64,000 bases of DNA from Saprospiraceae bacterium (GTDB lineage: Bacteria > Bacteroidota > Bacteroidia > Chitinophagales > Saprospiraceae). A program made the position numbers and the translations under genes. The first letter of the stretch is position 1, and each line of letters opens with the position of its first letter. Shown here piece by piece: positions 51,182 through 62,500 of this stretch. Below the pieces are notes generated by a model. That model ran no database searches. It saw nothing but the letters and a program-made list of their open reading frames with translations, and was not told the DNA's origin. The DNA lies in assembly GCA_016712145.1 (NCBI GenBank), contig JADJRO010000001.1, positions 1,922,501-1,986,500 on the forward strand. The letters are read 5' to 3'.

Positions 51182-51292
51182 CTAACACCTAACATCCATC
51201 TCTTCAAACTTCCAACTATCACCTAACAACTATCACCTATCAACTATCACCTATCAACTATCAACTATCAACTAACAACTATCAACTATCCC
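51182..51292. repeat. Right arm of the inverted low-complexity repeat
   Basis: CTAACACCTAACATCC opens the arm, followed by at least ten AACTATC/ACCTATC/AACTAAC words that run to the very edge of the sdhA stop codon (51293-51295). It is longer than the left arm (about 111 against 54 nt) but is its reverse complement in word order and composition. Confidence 0.75.
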
Positions 51293-53302
51293 CTATTTAT
51301 AGCTTCTGCTTGCAATTTTTACATTTTCAAATTCCAATTTTTCTTTTATTAATTCCGGTTCGTTTTCGAGATTTGGCCAGAACCAGGCAGCGACATAGGC
51401 AAAGTTTTCATCGTCGCGTAAAGTTTCACCTTCACCCGTTTGGTATTCTTCCCTAAAATGGCCACCGCAAGATTCATTTCGATGCAAGGCATCTACAATC
51501 ATTAGTTCGCCCAATTCAATAAAATCTGCAACGCGACCTGCTTTTTCCAATTCTGGATTAAATTCATTTGTTGATCCTGGTACGAATACATCTTTCCAAA
51601 AATCCGTGCGCAATTCCTGAATCAATTTTCTGGCTTTTTGCAATCCTTCTGCACTTCGTGCCATTCCGCAATAATCCCACATAATTTTTCCAAGACGGCG
51701 ATGAAAGGATTCAACAGATGTATTTCCTTTTATGCCAATCAATTGATTTAATCGTTGTTGAACCTTTTCTTCTGCACTTATAAATGCAGCATCATTCGGA
51801 TCAATTTTTGCAGTGCGGATATCTTCTGATAAAAAATTACCAATGGTATAGGGCAACACAAAATAACCATCTGCGAGTCCTTGCATCAAAGCCGATGCAC
51901 CCAGGCGATTGGCTCCATGATCAGAAAAATTGGCTTCTCCCGTTGCAAATAAACCCGGAATATTGGTTTCCAAATTATAATCTACCCACAATCCACCCAT
52001 CGTATAATGGACAGCAGGATATATTTTCATCGGTGTTTTATATGGATTTTCACCAGTAATTTTTTCATACATTTCAAACAGATTGCCGTATTTCTCTTCG
52101 ACCTGTTTTTCACCCAATGAACGAATGGTTAATTCATCGGGATTATGTAAACCCAAAACATGTGCTTTTGATTTTCCATATCGTTGGATCGCGGCAGTAA
52201 AATCAAGATAAACCGCAAGTCCGGTAGGACTTACACCCAAGCCTTTATCACATTCCACTTTTGCAGCACGGGAAGCCACATCTCTGGGAACTAAATTTCC
52301 AAATGCAGGATAGCGACGTTCTAAAAAATAGTCACGATCCGATTCTAAAATATCATTTGCTGATTTTTTTCCATTCCGAATGGCTTCAGCATCCTCTTTT
52401 TTGGCTGGTACCCAAACGCGACCATCGTTTCGAAGCGATTCAGACATCAGCGTCAATTTGGATTGATAATCGCCAGATACCGGAATACACGTTGGATGAA
52501 TTTGTGTAAAACAAGGATTTGCCAAATAGGCTCCCTGGCGCACTGCTTTCCAGATGGCAGTTGCATTAGAACCCATGGCGTTGGTAGATAAGTAAAAAAC
52601 GTTTCCATAACCGCCCGTTCCTAAAACCACACAATGCGCTCCAAAACGTTCTAGTTTACCATTCAATAAATTACGCGCAATGATGCCTCTGGCTTTCCCA
52701 TCAATTAAAACCAATTCCAACATTTCATGGCGATTGTACATTTTTACATTCCCCAAAGAAATTTGTCTGCTCAAGGATTGATAGGCACCAATTAATAATT
52801 GTTGTCCGGTTTGTCCTCTTGCATAAAAGGTACGACTCACCTGAACCCCACCAAATGAGCGGTTCTCCAACAAGCCTCCATATTCTCTGGCAAAAGGAAC
52901 CCCCTGTGCTACGGCTTGATCTATAATGGCTGCACTGACTTCGGCCAAACGATACACATTGGCTTCGCGCGCACGATAATCCCCTCCCTTGATTGTATCA
53001 TAAAATAAACGATAGACACTGTCTCCATCATTCATATAATTTTTAGCAGCATTGATTCCACCTTGTGCAGCGATGCTGTGTGCTCTTCTGGGACTGTCAT
53101 GAAATGTAAAACAATGGACCTGGTAACCCAATTCACCCAGACTGGCAGCTGCTGCAGCTCCTGCCAATCCAGTGCCCACCACGATGATGTCTATTTTACG
53201 TTTATTGGCCGGTGATACTAAAGGTACTTTAGATTTATAACTGGTCCATTTCTTATCAAGCGTTCCTTCCGGTATTTTTGATTGGATGGTTTTCATATTC
53301 AA
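51293..53302 (-). CDS. sdhA: Succinate dehydrogenase flavoprotein subunit
   Basis: 669 residues. The FAD-binding fold GTGLAGAAAAASLGELGY and the covalent-flavin His region SIAAQGGINAAKNY open the protein. The active-site HPTCIP lies near residue 270, and GLFATGEANFSDHGANRLGAS binds FAD. The length is typical of Bacteroidota/epsilon-type quinone oxidoreductases, longer than the approximately 590-residue E. coli SdhA. It follows sdhC without a gap. Whether the complex runs as succinate dehydrogenase or fumarate reductase is not decidable here. Aconitase in the same window is compatible with an oxidative TCA cycle. Confidence 0.96.
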   Translation of the reverse strand: MNMKTIQSKIPEGTLDKKWTSYKSKVPLVSPANKRKIDIIVVGTGLAGAAAAASLGELGYQVHCFTFHDSPRRAHSIAAQGGINAAKNYMNDGDSVYRLFYDTIKGGDYRAREANVYRLAEVSAAIIDQAVAQGVPFAREYGGLLENRSFGGVQVSRTFYARGQTGQQLLIGAYQSLSRQISLGNVKMYNRHEMLELVLIDGKARGIIARNLLNGKLERFGAHCVVLGTGGYGNVFYLSTNAMGSNATAIWKAVRQGAYLANPCFTQIHPTCIPVSGDYQSKLTLMSESLRNDGRVWVPAKKEDAEAIRNGKKSANDILESDRDYFLERRYPAFGNLVPRDVASRAAKVECDKGLGVSPTGLAVYLDFTAAIQRYGKSKAHVLGLHNPDELTIRSLGEKQVEEKYGNLFEMYEKITGENPYKTPMKIYPAVHYTMGGLWVDYNLETNIPGLFATGEANFSDHGANRLGASALMQGLADGYFVLPYTIGNFLSEDIRTAKIDPNDAAFISAEEKVQQRLNQLIGIKGNTSVESFHRRLGKIMWDYCGMARSAEGLQKARKLIQELRTDFWKDVFVPGSTNEFNPELEKAGRVADFIELGELMIVDALHRNESCGGHFREEYQTGEGETLRDDENFAYVAAWFWPNLENEPELIKEKLEFENVKIASRSYK

Positions 53303-53992
53303 TTAAGCCTGCGTTAAATAAATATAGATCGGTAAAATTGCAAATCCCAATGGAACTAAAATAGCATACAGCCATCCAAGAGTCCGAATGAGTCCGTTGT
53401 ATTTTTTATGATTAATTCCCAATGATTGAAATGCTGAATGAAATCCATGGATTAAATGCATCGCAATGAATATCATAGAAACAGTATAAAAAATTACATA
53501 CCCAATATTTTTATACACTTCAACAACCGGAGTATATAAATCCTGATAATCATGATCATGGCCCGGATATTGTAAAACAGGAACAGCCCCTAATTTCATT
53601 TGCAACCAAAACTGATACATATGTATCACTAGAAATACTAAAATTAAAAGTCCCAAATGAATCATATATCTTGCAAAAAAACTGTCACTGGTATTTGTTG
53701 AAACCGCATACTTGCTTCCTTTGGCTTTTCGATTTACCCAAGCCAGATAGATTCCCTGAATGCTGTGAAGTATAATGGTAAAATATAATGAATACGAAAT
53801 CAATTTAATCAGCGGATTGTGCGTCATAAAATAGGTGTACAAATTAAATTGCATGCCCTGATCATCTCTGAGCAATTGCAAATTACCCAATAAGTGTACG
53901 ATCAGGAAAAGCATTAAAAAGATCCCGCTCAGACTCATGACCACTTTCCGGCCGATCGATGATCGAAATAAAAAATCAATGAACCATTTCAT
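53303..53992 (-). CDS. sdhC: Succinate dehydrogenase cytochrome b subunit (SdhC, type B)
   Basis: 229 residues with five predicted membrane helices (near 15-35, 60-85, 105-128, 155-178 and 200-222) and conserved heme-ligand His residues (IVHLLGN, ILHSIQG, LVIHMYQ, AMHLIHGFHS). This single-anchor diheme type fits the neighbouring SdhA and SdhB. It is the first gene of the operon, directly abutting sdhA. A TAGCTTTG -7 box lies 23-30 nt upstream. Confidence 0.94.
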   Translation of the reverse strand: MKWFIDFLFRSSIGRKVVMSLSGIFLMLFLIVHLLGNLQLLRDDQGMQFNLYTYFMTHNPLIKLISYSLYFTIILHSIQGIYLAWVNRKAKGSKYAVSTNTSDSFFARYMIHLGLLILVFLVIHMYQFWLQMKLGAVPVLQYPGHDHDYQDLYTPVVEVYKNIGYVIFYTVSMIFIAMHLIHGFHSAFQSLGINHKKYNGLIRTLGWLYAILVPLGFAILPIYIYLTQA

Positions 53993-54014
53993 AGATTAGA
54001 CTGGTTTTCAGCGG

Positions 54015-54022
54015 CAAAGCTA
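54015..54022 (-). promoter_or_regulatory. Putative -7 box (TAGCTTTG) for the sdh operon
   Basis: An exact TAnnTTTG followed by C on the minus strand, 23 nt upstream of the sdhC ATG. The -33 element is weak. Confidence 0.42.
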
Positions 54023-54152
54023 TGATGGAAATGCCAATAATGGAATGCCAAACTGCATTATAATTGAAGTCAGCAACAACGTAAAAAAACCAAATAATAA
54101 AATTAATTACTGAGATTGTACCTAATAAAAATTTGGAATTTCAGGCATTTGC

Positions 54153-55289
54153 TTAAATGGCTTGTTCGAGGTCTGCTATCAAATCACTTACATCCTCCAC
54201 ACCAATACTTAATCGAATCAAACTGTCGGTAAGTCCATTGGCGAGCCGATCCTCTTTTGGAATTGAAGCATGGGTCATGCTGGCAGGATGACCGATTAAT
54301 GATTCCACCCCTCCAAGGGATTCTGCACAAGCAAAAATTTTGGTTTTTGAAAGGATGCCTTTAGCCGTTTCAAATTGACCATCTTTCAAATCAAATGAAA
54401 TCATTGCTCCAAAATCATTCATTTGTTTTTTGGCTATCACATGTCCCGGATGATCTTCAAACCCCGGAAACAGGACTTTAGAGATTTTGGGATGTTTTAC
54501 TAAATAATTAGCAATCTGATTTGCATTATCGCATGAACGTTGAACTCTTAAATGGAGGGTTTTAATGCCTCGCAATACTAAAAAACAATCCATCGGACCC
54601 GGAACGGCCCCACTGGCATTTTGGATGAATTTAAGTGCCTCGTACAATTCTTTGGTCTTGCTGATGATCGCACCATGGACCACATCGGAATGTCCTCCTA
54701 AATATTTTGTAGCTGAATGCAACACTAAATCTGCACCTAAGTCTAAAGGTGTTTGTAAATATGGAGAAGCGAAGGTATTATCAACACAAACTAAGATATT
54801 TCGTTGTTTAGCGATTTGGCAGATGGCAGCAATGTCAACAATATTTAACATTGGATTTGTTGGCGTTTCTATCCAGATCAATTTGGTGTTGTCTTTAATT
54901 TGGGATGCAACAAACTGAGCATCTTGCATGGGTATAAATCTGCTATCAATTCCAAATTGTTTAAATATTCGCACAAGCAAGCGATACGAGCCTCCATACA
55001 AATCGTTTGTTGCGAGCACTTCATCTCCACTTTTCAATAATTTAATGACTGCATCCATAGCGGCCAATCCGCTGCCAAAACAAATTCCACCAAAACCATT
55101 TTCGAGTGCTGCCAAATTTTCCTCAAGCACTTGTCGGGTTGGATTTTGAGTGCGTGCATATTCAAATCCTTTATGATTGCCCGGGCCATCCTGAACATAG
55201 GTAGACGTTTGAAAAATTGGGGTCATGATTGCCCCTGTTGAAGGATCCGGATGTACTCCTGAATGAATCACTTTCGTATTGAATTTCAT
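54153..55289 (-). CDS. metB: Cystathionine gamma-synthase / gamma-lyase family PLP enzyme
   Basis: 378 residues from ATG 55289 (MKFNTKVIHSGVHPDPSTGA). The frame opens at 55328. The PLP-binding Lys lies in HSATKYLGGHSDVVHG, the phosphate-binding region is CFGSGLAAMDAVIKLL, and the substrate region is GGVESLIGHPASMTHASI. It acts in Met/Cys transsulfuration. Synthase (MetB), lyase and O-acyl-homoserine sulfhydrylase cannot be told apart with certainty by eye. Its 5' end lies 24 nt from the convergent-side terminator of the next gene. Confidence 0.9.
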   Translation of the reverse strand: MKFNTKVIHSGVHPDPSTGAIMTPIFQTSTYVQDGPGNHKGFEYARTQNPTRQVLEENLAALENGFGGICFGSGLAAMDAVIKLLKSGDEVLATNDLYGGSYRLLVRIFKQFGIDSRFIPMQDAQFVASQIKDNTKLIWIETPTNPMLNIVDIAAICQIAKQRNILVCVDNTFASPYLQTPLDLGADLVLHSATKYLGGHSDVVHGAIISKTKELYEALKFIQNASGAVPGPMDCFLVLRGIKTLHLRVQRSCDNANQIANYLVKHPKISKVLFPGFEDHPGHVIAKKQMNDFGAMISFDLKDGQFETAKGILSKTKIFACAESLGGVESLIGHPASMTHASIPKEDRLANGLTDSLIRLSIGVEDVSDLIADLEQAI

Positions 55290-55312
55290 TAATTTTATTA
55301 TTAATGGTTTAA

Positions 55313-55354
55313 ATAAAAAAAACCACAAAGCTTATAGTAAACTTTGTGGTTTAT
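55313..55354 (-). terminator. Terminator of the T9SS protein gene
   Basis: AAACCACAAAG (55320-55330) pairs perfectly with CTTTGTGGTTT (55342-55352). On the minus strand it is followed by a T8 run. Confidence 0.85.
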
Positions 55355-55370
55355 AAGTCTAGAGTATGAA

Positions 55371-56390
55371 TTACTGTTTATGGAGAATATCAAATAATAA
55401 GGTTTTTTTATCTAAAATTACCTGTACAAAATAATTTCCAGCCGAAAGGTTTTGAATTGCGATCGGTTGATTTTGATTCCTATTAAAATTACCTGAATCC
55501 ACTGTCTTCCCTTCTGAATTAATCAAAGTATAAACTGCCTGATCATAATCAATTCCGTTGATTTCCATTTGAAAAAAATCAGTCGCTGGATTTGGAGTTA
55601 AGTTTAGTTTTGGAATTATCTTTTCTATAGTTTCACCTGCAACCAATTCTTGTTTATGAAGGAAGCGAATGGTCGTATCATTTTCTATTCCTGTAAAAAT
55701 GGATTCTGTTTCACTGATTGTAAACTCAGCAACCGGACCAACAATTCCAGAAGCATACCAATGATGGTATTCAAAGGTAGAACTACCGAATGGTATTCCC
55801 GAAACGGTGATTTCTGTAATTTGCTTTGTTTTAACTTTTAATACAGGGTAAGTTCCTTCGTTAGTGGTTAGCATTCCACATCCATCTGCATTTGCATTGG
55901 ATTGAATTTCAATTTTTCCTGTGGTTGTCCCCTGAGTTACGTCAGCTTCTGTTCCATTTTGAAAATTTTGTCCAAAATTTAATGGAAATGGAACAAAAAT
56001 ATATTTGTCTTTCCATACTATGGTTGTGCTGGTATCGTAAGAACCCAACCAATAAACTCCGTTACTATTCACTTCTACCATGGTAAAGCTTGTGTCTGGC
56101 TCATCCAGATCTATAGATGCCATATTTGCGGTAGGAAATAGGTTTTTAAATGGATACGCATCAATAGAAATAAAACCTTCATTATATCCGTCCACGTCCG
56201 GACCTGTAACATTCCATGTTTTATCTGAACCTGCTTGAGTCAAGGCATTTAAATCGATCCCCTGAAGATTTTCAAGAAATTTATATTCTGATTTGTGACC
56301 CGGTTTTGGTGCATTGGCCGAGGTATAGCTTATTTGCGAAAACGTAATTCCGCATAAACTCAGTGCTAAAAATGTAAAAAATGACTTCAT
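55371..56390 (-). CDS. T9SS type A sorting domain-containing protein
   Basis: 339 residues with a signal peptide (to about residue 18, CGITFSQ). A beta-sandwich-like region of about 230 residues follows, containing several Trp/Tyr-rich strands and a KVKTKQITEITVSG segment. A C-terminal T9SS domain starts near residue 260 (KLNLTPNPATDFFQMEI) and ends LDKKTLLFDILHKQ. It is predicted to be surface-exposed or released. No catalytic motif is recognised. It has its own terminator. Confidence 0.85.
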   Translation of the reverse strand: MKSFFTFLALSLCGITFSQISYTSANAPKPGHKSEYKFLENLQGIDLNALTQAGSDKTWNVTGPDVDGYNEGFISIDAYPFKNLFPTANMASIDLDEPDTSFTMVEVNSNGVYWLGSYDTSTTIVWKDKYIFVPFPLNFGQNFQNGTEADVTQGTTTGKIEIQSNANADGCGMLTTNEGTYPVLKVKTKQITEITVSGIPFGSSTFEYHHWYASGIVGPVAEFTISETESIFTGIENDTTIRFLHKQELVAGETIEKIIPKLNLTPNPATDFFQMEINGIDYDQAVYTLINSEGKTVDSGNFNRNQNQPIAIQNLSAGNYFVQVILDKKTLLFDILHKQ

Positions 56391-56503
56391 AGGCTGTTTT
56401 TATAATTATTTAAGAGTAAGCTGAATTTTAAACTGGTGCTTACGTATATTTTGTGCAAATATCTTAAAAATATCTATCCAAATCTAGCATTTTACAAAAC
56501 TGT

Positions 56504-59500
56504 TTACCGAATCACTACAAAATCCTTCATCAATACCGTATCTCCGGATTTTAAAATAAGACGATAATGACCCGTTATAAATGAATGAATATCTACTTTT
56601 AAAGAATGCTGACATTCTTCCAAACTGTTTACTAATAGCTCCTTAACTAAATTTCCTTGAAAATCATAAAATCTTAAATAAGCAGGAAACGCTTCAAGCC
56701 CCTTGAGTTCGATATACAGTTCATTACTCGCAGGCACTGGGTAGATATCCAGATATTTTTTATGTTGAACTACCCCTTGCAATTCACCATCCTGATTCGG
56801 TATGTCTGCAAAATCAAATGCATGATTTGAATTATTGAGATCCGATTTCCCTTTCAGTGTCGCACCGGTTGGAATCTTACTTTCTGCGGCATTAATTCCT
56901 TTAATGGTGGTTCCACTGATTAAATTCAGATTATTTGTAGTCCCTGATCCATGCAGATGGGTAACATCTGAATCGTACAAAGGATCATTTGTCATAAATG
57001 GAGAACCAAATGAAAATCCAGAAAGATTTTCAAACTTTACATAATAAGTTCCTGGTGGAACACAATCAAATGAATAATATCCATCGATTGAAGGGGTTCC
57101 TGGTTTAGGACCTGTCAATTGTACTGCGTATAAAGTTTGATTTAAATTGTTGTACAAACGCACCAGTAAACCATTGATTCCGCGTTCAGAAGGGTTGTAA
57201 ACTGAATTGTAATTTACGTCATTCCAAACCGTTCCGAAAATAGATGCACATTGATACAAGCCCCCATCTAAATTGGGGTTTAATGAATTGATACTTAAAA
57301 TTAAATTAGCACTGGTATTTAATCCGTTGCTGTTATCAATATCACTGTCTGTTAAATCAGTATCTGCATTTGGAATTGTGAATTTGGAATTTGCTGGTGG
57401 ATTGACCTTCACATAATAGGTACCGGATTTTAATTTAGAAAACAAATACCGGCCATTTTGATCTGTCAATGTAGTTTTCAATTGGGCTTTACTTACTGCA
57501 TCATAAAGTAAAACCTGAACATTTTTAATTCCTGGTTCGCCTAGTTCTTGTACTCCATTTCCATTTTTGTCTTCCCAAATAAATCCGCCTAATGATAAAA
57601 ATGGAACAATGGCAACATCCAAACTGTCATAATTTGTGCCTGAATTAATAAGCACCGATTGACTAACTCCTGTTGACCCCACATCGCTGTCAATTTTACG
57701 ATTTGTCCCTATCATTCTTTTACCAAAATAATAATTTGTAGCTGCTGTGCCCAGCTGTACAAAAATGAAATATTGCCCTGGATTCAAATTAGTAAATTCA
57801 TAGAGTCCATTTGCATCCGTGGTATCCTTTGCAATTAAACCACCGATTACATTATATAAACAAACAACTACATTGGGCATTCCAAGTTCTAATGGATCCT
57901 GCAGGCCATTATCATTTAAATCTCTCCAAACAAAATCGCCAATTCGAGCAACCACATCAAACCCTTCCACATCGTGATCATCCTCATCGGTATTGTCTAA
58001 TTTAAAATGACCGGAAATATTATTATTGTCTACTGAATTTTGAAATACGGATCGTTCTTTGACTGTATTAGAACCCAGATTTGATTCCGCCTCAATGATG
58101 TTCATTACCTGGAATCCTTCTGCGCTATATACTTCTGCATAATTTAACCAACTATCTGATTTACGAATTGCCGGATTGATATATTTTAAGTTTAAGAAAA
58201 TGCAGAAGCTGTCATTTGGCAAAATCGTAATTTGGATTGTTGTAGTTAAGACAGAGTCATTTAGTTTAATCCAACTACTATTTAACATGGGATCAAATTC
58301 AAATCCATTTGGAAAATAATCACGAACAACCACATTCGATATTGGGGTATTTCCCTGATTGTAAACGGCCAATTTAAAATTGATTAAATCTCCATATACA
58401 AAGGGTCCGGAATTCGTAATTGTTTTCCTTAATGCAACATCTTGAATCAATGGGAGTGCAATATCAGATGCATCTGCATCATCCAATCCATTTCCACCGA
58501 GAAAATCATCAAATGGAGAAAATGGAATTCCTCCATTGTCATTGCCAGGTATGGTATCATACTGACTGTCAACATCCTGAATTAAACTGCTGTGAACCCC
58601 CTTGGCATCTGAAATTTCTGCAATGTTTAACCAACTCAATGCACCAGTTACTGAAAGCGGATTTATTTTGAATTTAATTAATACATATGCACTGTCTTCT
58701 GGAATTACTGGACCAGGTATTATGGTCTGCATCAAAGTTCCTGTAATAAACCAGCCTGGATTAATTGCAGGTAAAAAGCTGTATCCTGGACTCATGTAAT
58801 CACTGATCAAAATTTGATAGGCAGTATCGCATCCTTGATTTACCACGGTAATTTTGTAGGTAATCGTATCTCCAAATTTAGTACCGTTTGCCATTGGCAA
58901 GGTCTTTTTTAAAGCAAGGTCAAATTTTGGACAAAGCACGGTTATTGTTTGATTGGCTGTATTCGTATTGCCGCAGTCATCGGTCACCAACCAGGTTCTG
59001 ATGATTGTACCAGAACCATTGCATCCGGTCAGATCAATAAGATCATCATAATCAATTTTTGGCCATCCGCAATTATTAAAAAGGATGCTGGCATCTCCTG
59101 TAATACTTAAATCATTATAGTTTTGGGTACATGAAATTGTAACATCTGCTGGTGGTAAAAACACAGGTCGGCTGGTATCCTGCACTGTGATCGTTTGAAC
59201 ACATACCCTGCTGTTGTTGCATAAATCAGTTGCTGTCCAGCTTCTTTGGATCTGGTAATTATAAATACAAGTACCATCCACCCGATTGTCAGCATGACGT
59301 AATACCACAAATTGTCCACCGCAATGATCAGAAGTCTGGGGAATACCGGTTTGGCTGGTATCTGAAGGAGCTTCACAATTAATTGTCAGGGAAGGCGGAC
59401 AGGTAATCGCTGGACCCGTTAAGTCTTCAACTGTAATTAACTGGGTACAAAATGCCTCATTGCCACAAGCATCGGTTGCCTTATAAATCCGATTGATTAG

Positions 59501-62500
59501 AAACCTGTTTGTACAAATAAAATCACTGATCGAATCTTTATGATGAATAACACCTACATTGCCACCACATCCGTCTGTTGCAGCAATTGCCATTGCATTT
59601 GCCGGGGGCACTTCACCAGCACATAAGACTGTTACATTTCCTGGACAACTAATACTTGGAAGTGTAAGATCGTTGACGGTAAGCATTTGAGTGCACAGTT
59701 GGGTATTCCCACTTAAATCAGAAACCCGATAGGTTCTTGAAATCGTAAACCGATTTGGACAAATTTGATTTGAAATGACATCCCCATTAAAATTGACATT
59801 TACCTGACCGACGCAATTATCATTTGCAATTACATTTCCTATGTCAGCCATTGGAACATCTCCTGCACAATTTAAATTTACATCCCCAGGGCAAATAATT
59901 GTTGGTGGAATTAAATCGCGGACTGTAATTTGTTGACTACAGGTAATTGAATTGTTGCTTCCATCGGTTGCCCGATAGGTACGTGTAATAATATAATTAT
60001 TTGCGTTTATAAAATTGTTTACAACATCACTTAAAAATAACACGGTTACCGTCGAACTGCAATTATCAGAACGCAATAACAAATTTGGATCCGGTGGAGG
60101 TACTAATTCCGCACAATTAATTGTCAGATCGATGGGGCAGGTAATACTAGGCGGAACTTCATCCAATATAAAAATCTGTTGTGTGCATTCAACAAAATTG
60201 CCACAGGTATCTGTTGCGCGATAGGTACGCAAAGTGGTATATTTATTTTCACCTGTTTGATTGGTGATGATATCAGATATATGATTTACCCGAACAGGAT
60301 TTGTACAAAAATCAAATGCAAATGGTGCATTCACATTGGCAGGAGGTACATTTCCTGAACACATTACAGTAATATTTGTTGGGCACGTGAGGATTGGTGC
60401 CACGTAATCTGCTACAATAATTGCTTGGGTACAAGTTGAAGTGTTTCCACAAAGATCTGTTGTTTTAAAACTCCTGAAAATACTAAATCGATTGAGGCAA
60501 GTTTGTCCTGTTAAAACATCATTCATGTGTTCTACAATCACTAATCCCCCACATGCATCGTTAGTTAAAACTGCATTTTTACTGTCCATAATGCTTGGCA
60601 CATCTTTCGAACAACTGATAACAGAAGTAGAAGGACAATTTACATCCGGTCCGGTTTGATCATTGACACTGATTGTTTGTGTGCAATAATTACTATTCCC
60701 ACAAATATCATTTGCCTGATATATTCTTGCGACAGTAAATCGATTCGGACAAGATTGGTTATAAATACTGTCCTTGACATGACTAATTGTAAACATTCCG
60801 GCACAATTGTCTGATGGGATTACGCTGTTTAGATTTAGTTGTGGAATTAATAAAGCACAGCTAACATTTAAATTCATTGGACAAGTCAAAACCGGTCTGG
60901 TTGTATCCTGAATGGTGATGGTCTGAATACAAGTTGCCGTGTTTGCGCATAAATCAGTTGCAGTCCAGGTTCTGGTCAGCGTTTTATTATTCTGGCAATT
61001 CCCGTTTGTATATAATTCATGAAATAAAATACTTGCAGGAACCGGATTACAGTTGTCCGATCCAGTCGGTATTCCCGTATTCGCCGGTGCTGTAGAAGCA
61101 TCACAATTTATAGTAATATCAACAGGGCAAAAAATTATTGGTCTGGTCGTATCGACTACTTTATAATTCAAAACACAATTTACTGAATCGGTACCAGATT
61201 TAATTTTATAGGTTCGTGTTAATCTGCTGGTATCAAATGCGCATCCGGCACCTACATTCCAGCTATCGGTATTTGAAAAACTTAAAACTCCGCAATAACT
61301 ATTGATCGTGCCACCTAATCCTATAAATCCTGCTTCATTCGTAATTGCAGTTGGAACATCCGGTCTGCAAGGATAAATGACATTGCTGGATTGTGGACAA
61401 CCCACAGTCAATACAGGGCTGACTCCACTTACAGTTTGCGTACAAGTTCCCCCGGCAGAAATTGTAAAATTGTAATTTGAACCAATAGGATATACCAGGT
61501 TAATCACACCATTGACAACCGGATTGGGATCTGCTATGTTTGTAAATTTTAATGGATTCGGATTTGTTGAAATGGAGCTTGCCAAACCCGTATTGTCAGT
61601 AACAGTAAATGTGCCGTTTATGCCGCTGACATAGCTTGTAACAGTATAGGTATTAATTGCATTGCAAATTGCTTTTGTAGAATCAACATAGAGTAAACAT
61701 GCATCCGCATTACCACAGCCCAATCGCGCTTTAAAATTTACAGAAAAATTTGCTGGATTGCAATTGCTCTGATCCCAGATTGCAAGATATAAATTGCTGG
61801 TTTTACTAAATACTGGAGTTGCTTTTGTCAACCAGGAAGTATTAAATTGATTTCCGCAAGCATAAAGTTTTAAATTGGAACAATTACCAGACAAGCTGTC
61901 AGGACCACTTACACTTTGCGTGGGATTGAGAGAATAATACAAAGCCCAACCAATATTATCTGAAGTTTCAACCTGAAAATCATAGCTACCAGCTAAAGCG
62001 CGCACATCAAAATTCAACCAAATAATTTTACATCCCAAGCCAGGTGTTGAAACGGCCACAGCATTTCCGGTTGTTGGGTTAAAACAAGTAATTTGAGATA
62101 AATCGATTGTAAATTGAGAAGGATCATACGTACAGGTTCCTGGACCAATATTCGTTTGGCTACTGGCAGAACCGGAACAACTTATAATACCATGCGCACT
62201 GGGAGCCATAATACCATCATCAATTGATCCATCCGAATTCCAGTGCGATCCTCCGGTCCAACGCTGCGTGCATTCACAGGGACTATCGTTTCCGATCATA
62301 AATGAACCTGTAGAATTAAAATGAATTCCATCAGTTAAATCTAAATGAAAGATCCCCTGATCGTATTTAATTTCACAAGAATGATTCTTGACAGAATCTC
62401 CTTCATGGGTTCTGGATATTTTTGAATTTATAGGGGGAACATAGTTATAATATGCCTCAGCGTGCATTTGAGCGCTGGTTAATAAAAATAGTAAAAACGC

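Noticed and set aside
50671..51292. Diversity-generating retroelement, suggested by the Avd-like four-helix-bundle protein
   Set aside because: No reverse transcriptase, template repeat or variable repeat is present in the window, and the N-terminus fits the S23/TIGR02436 type.
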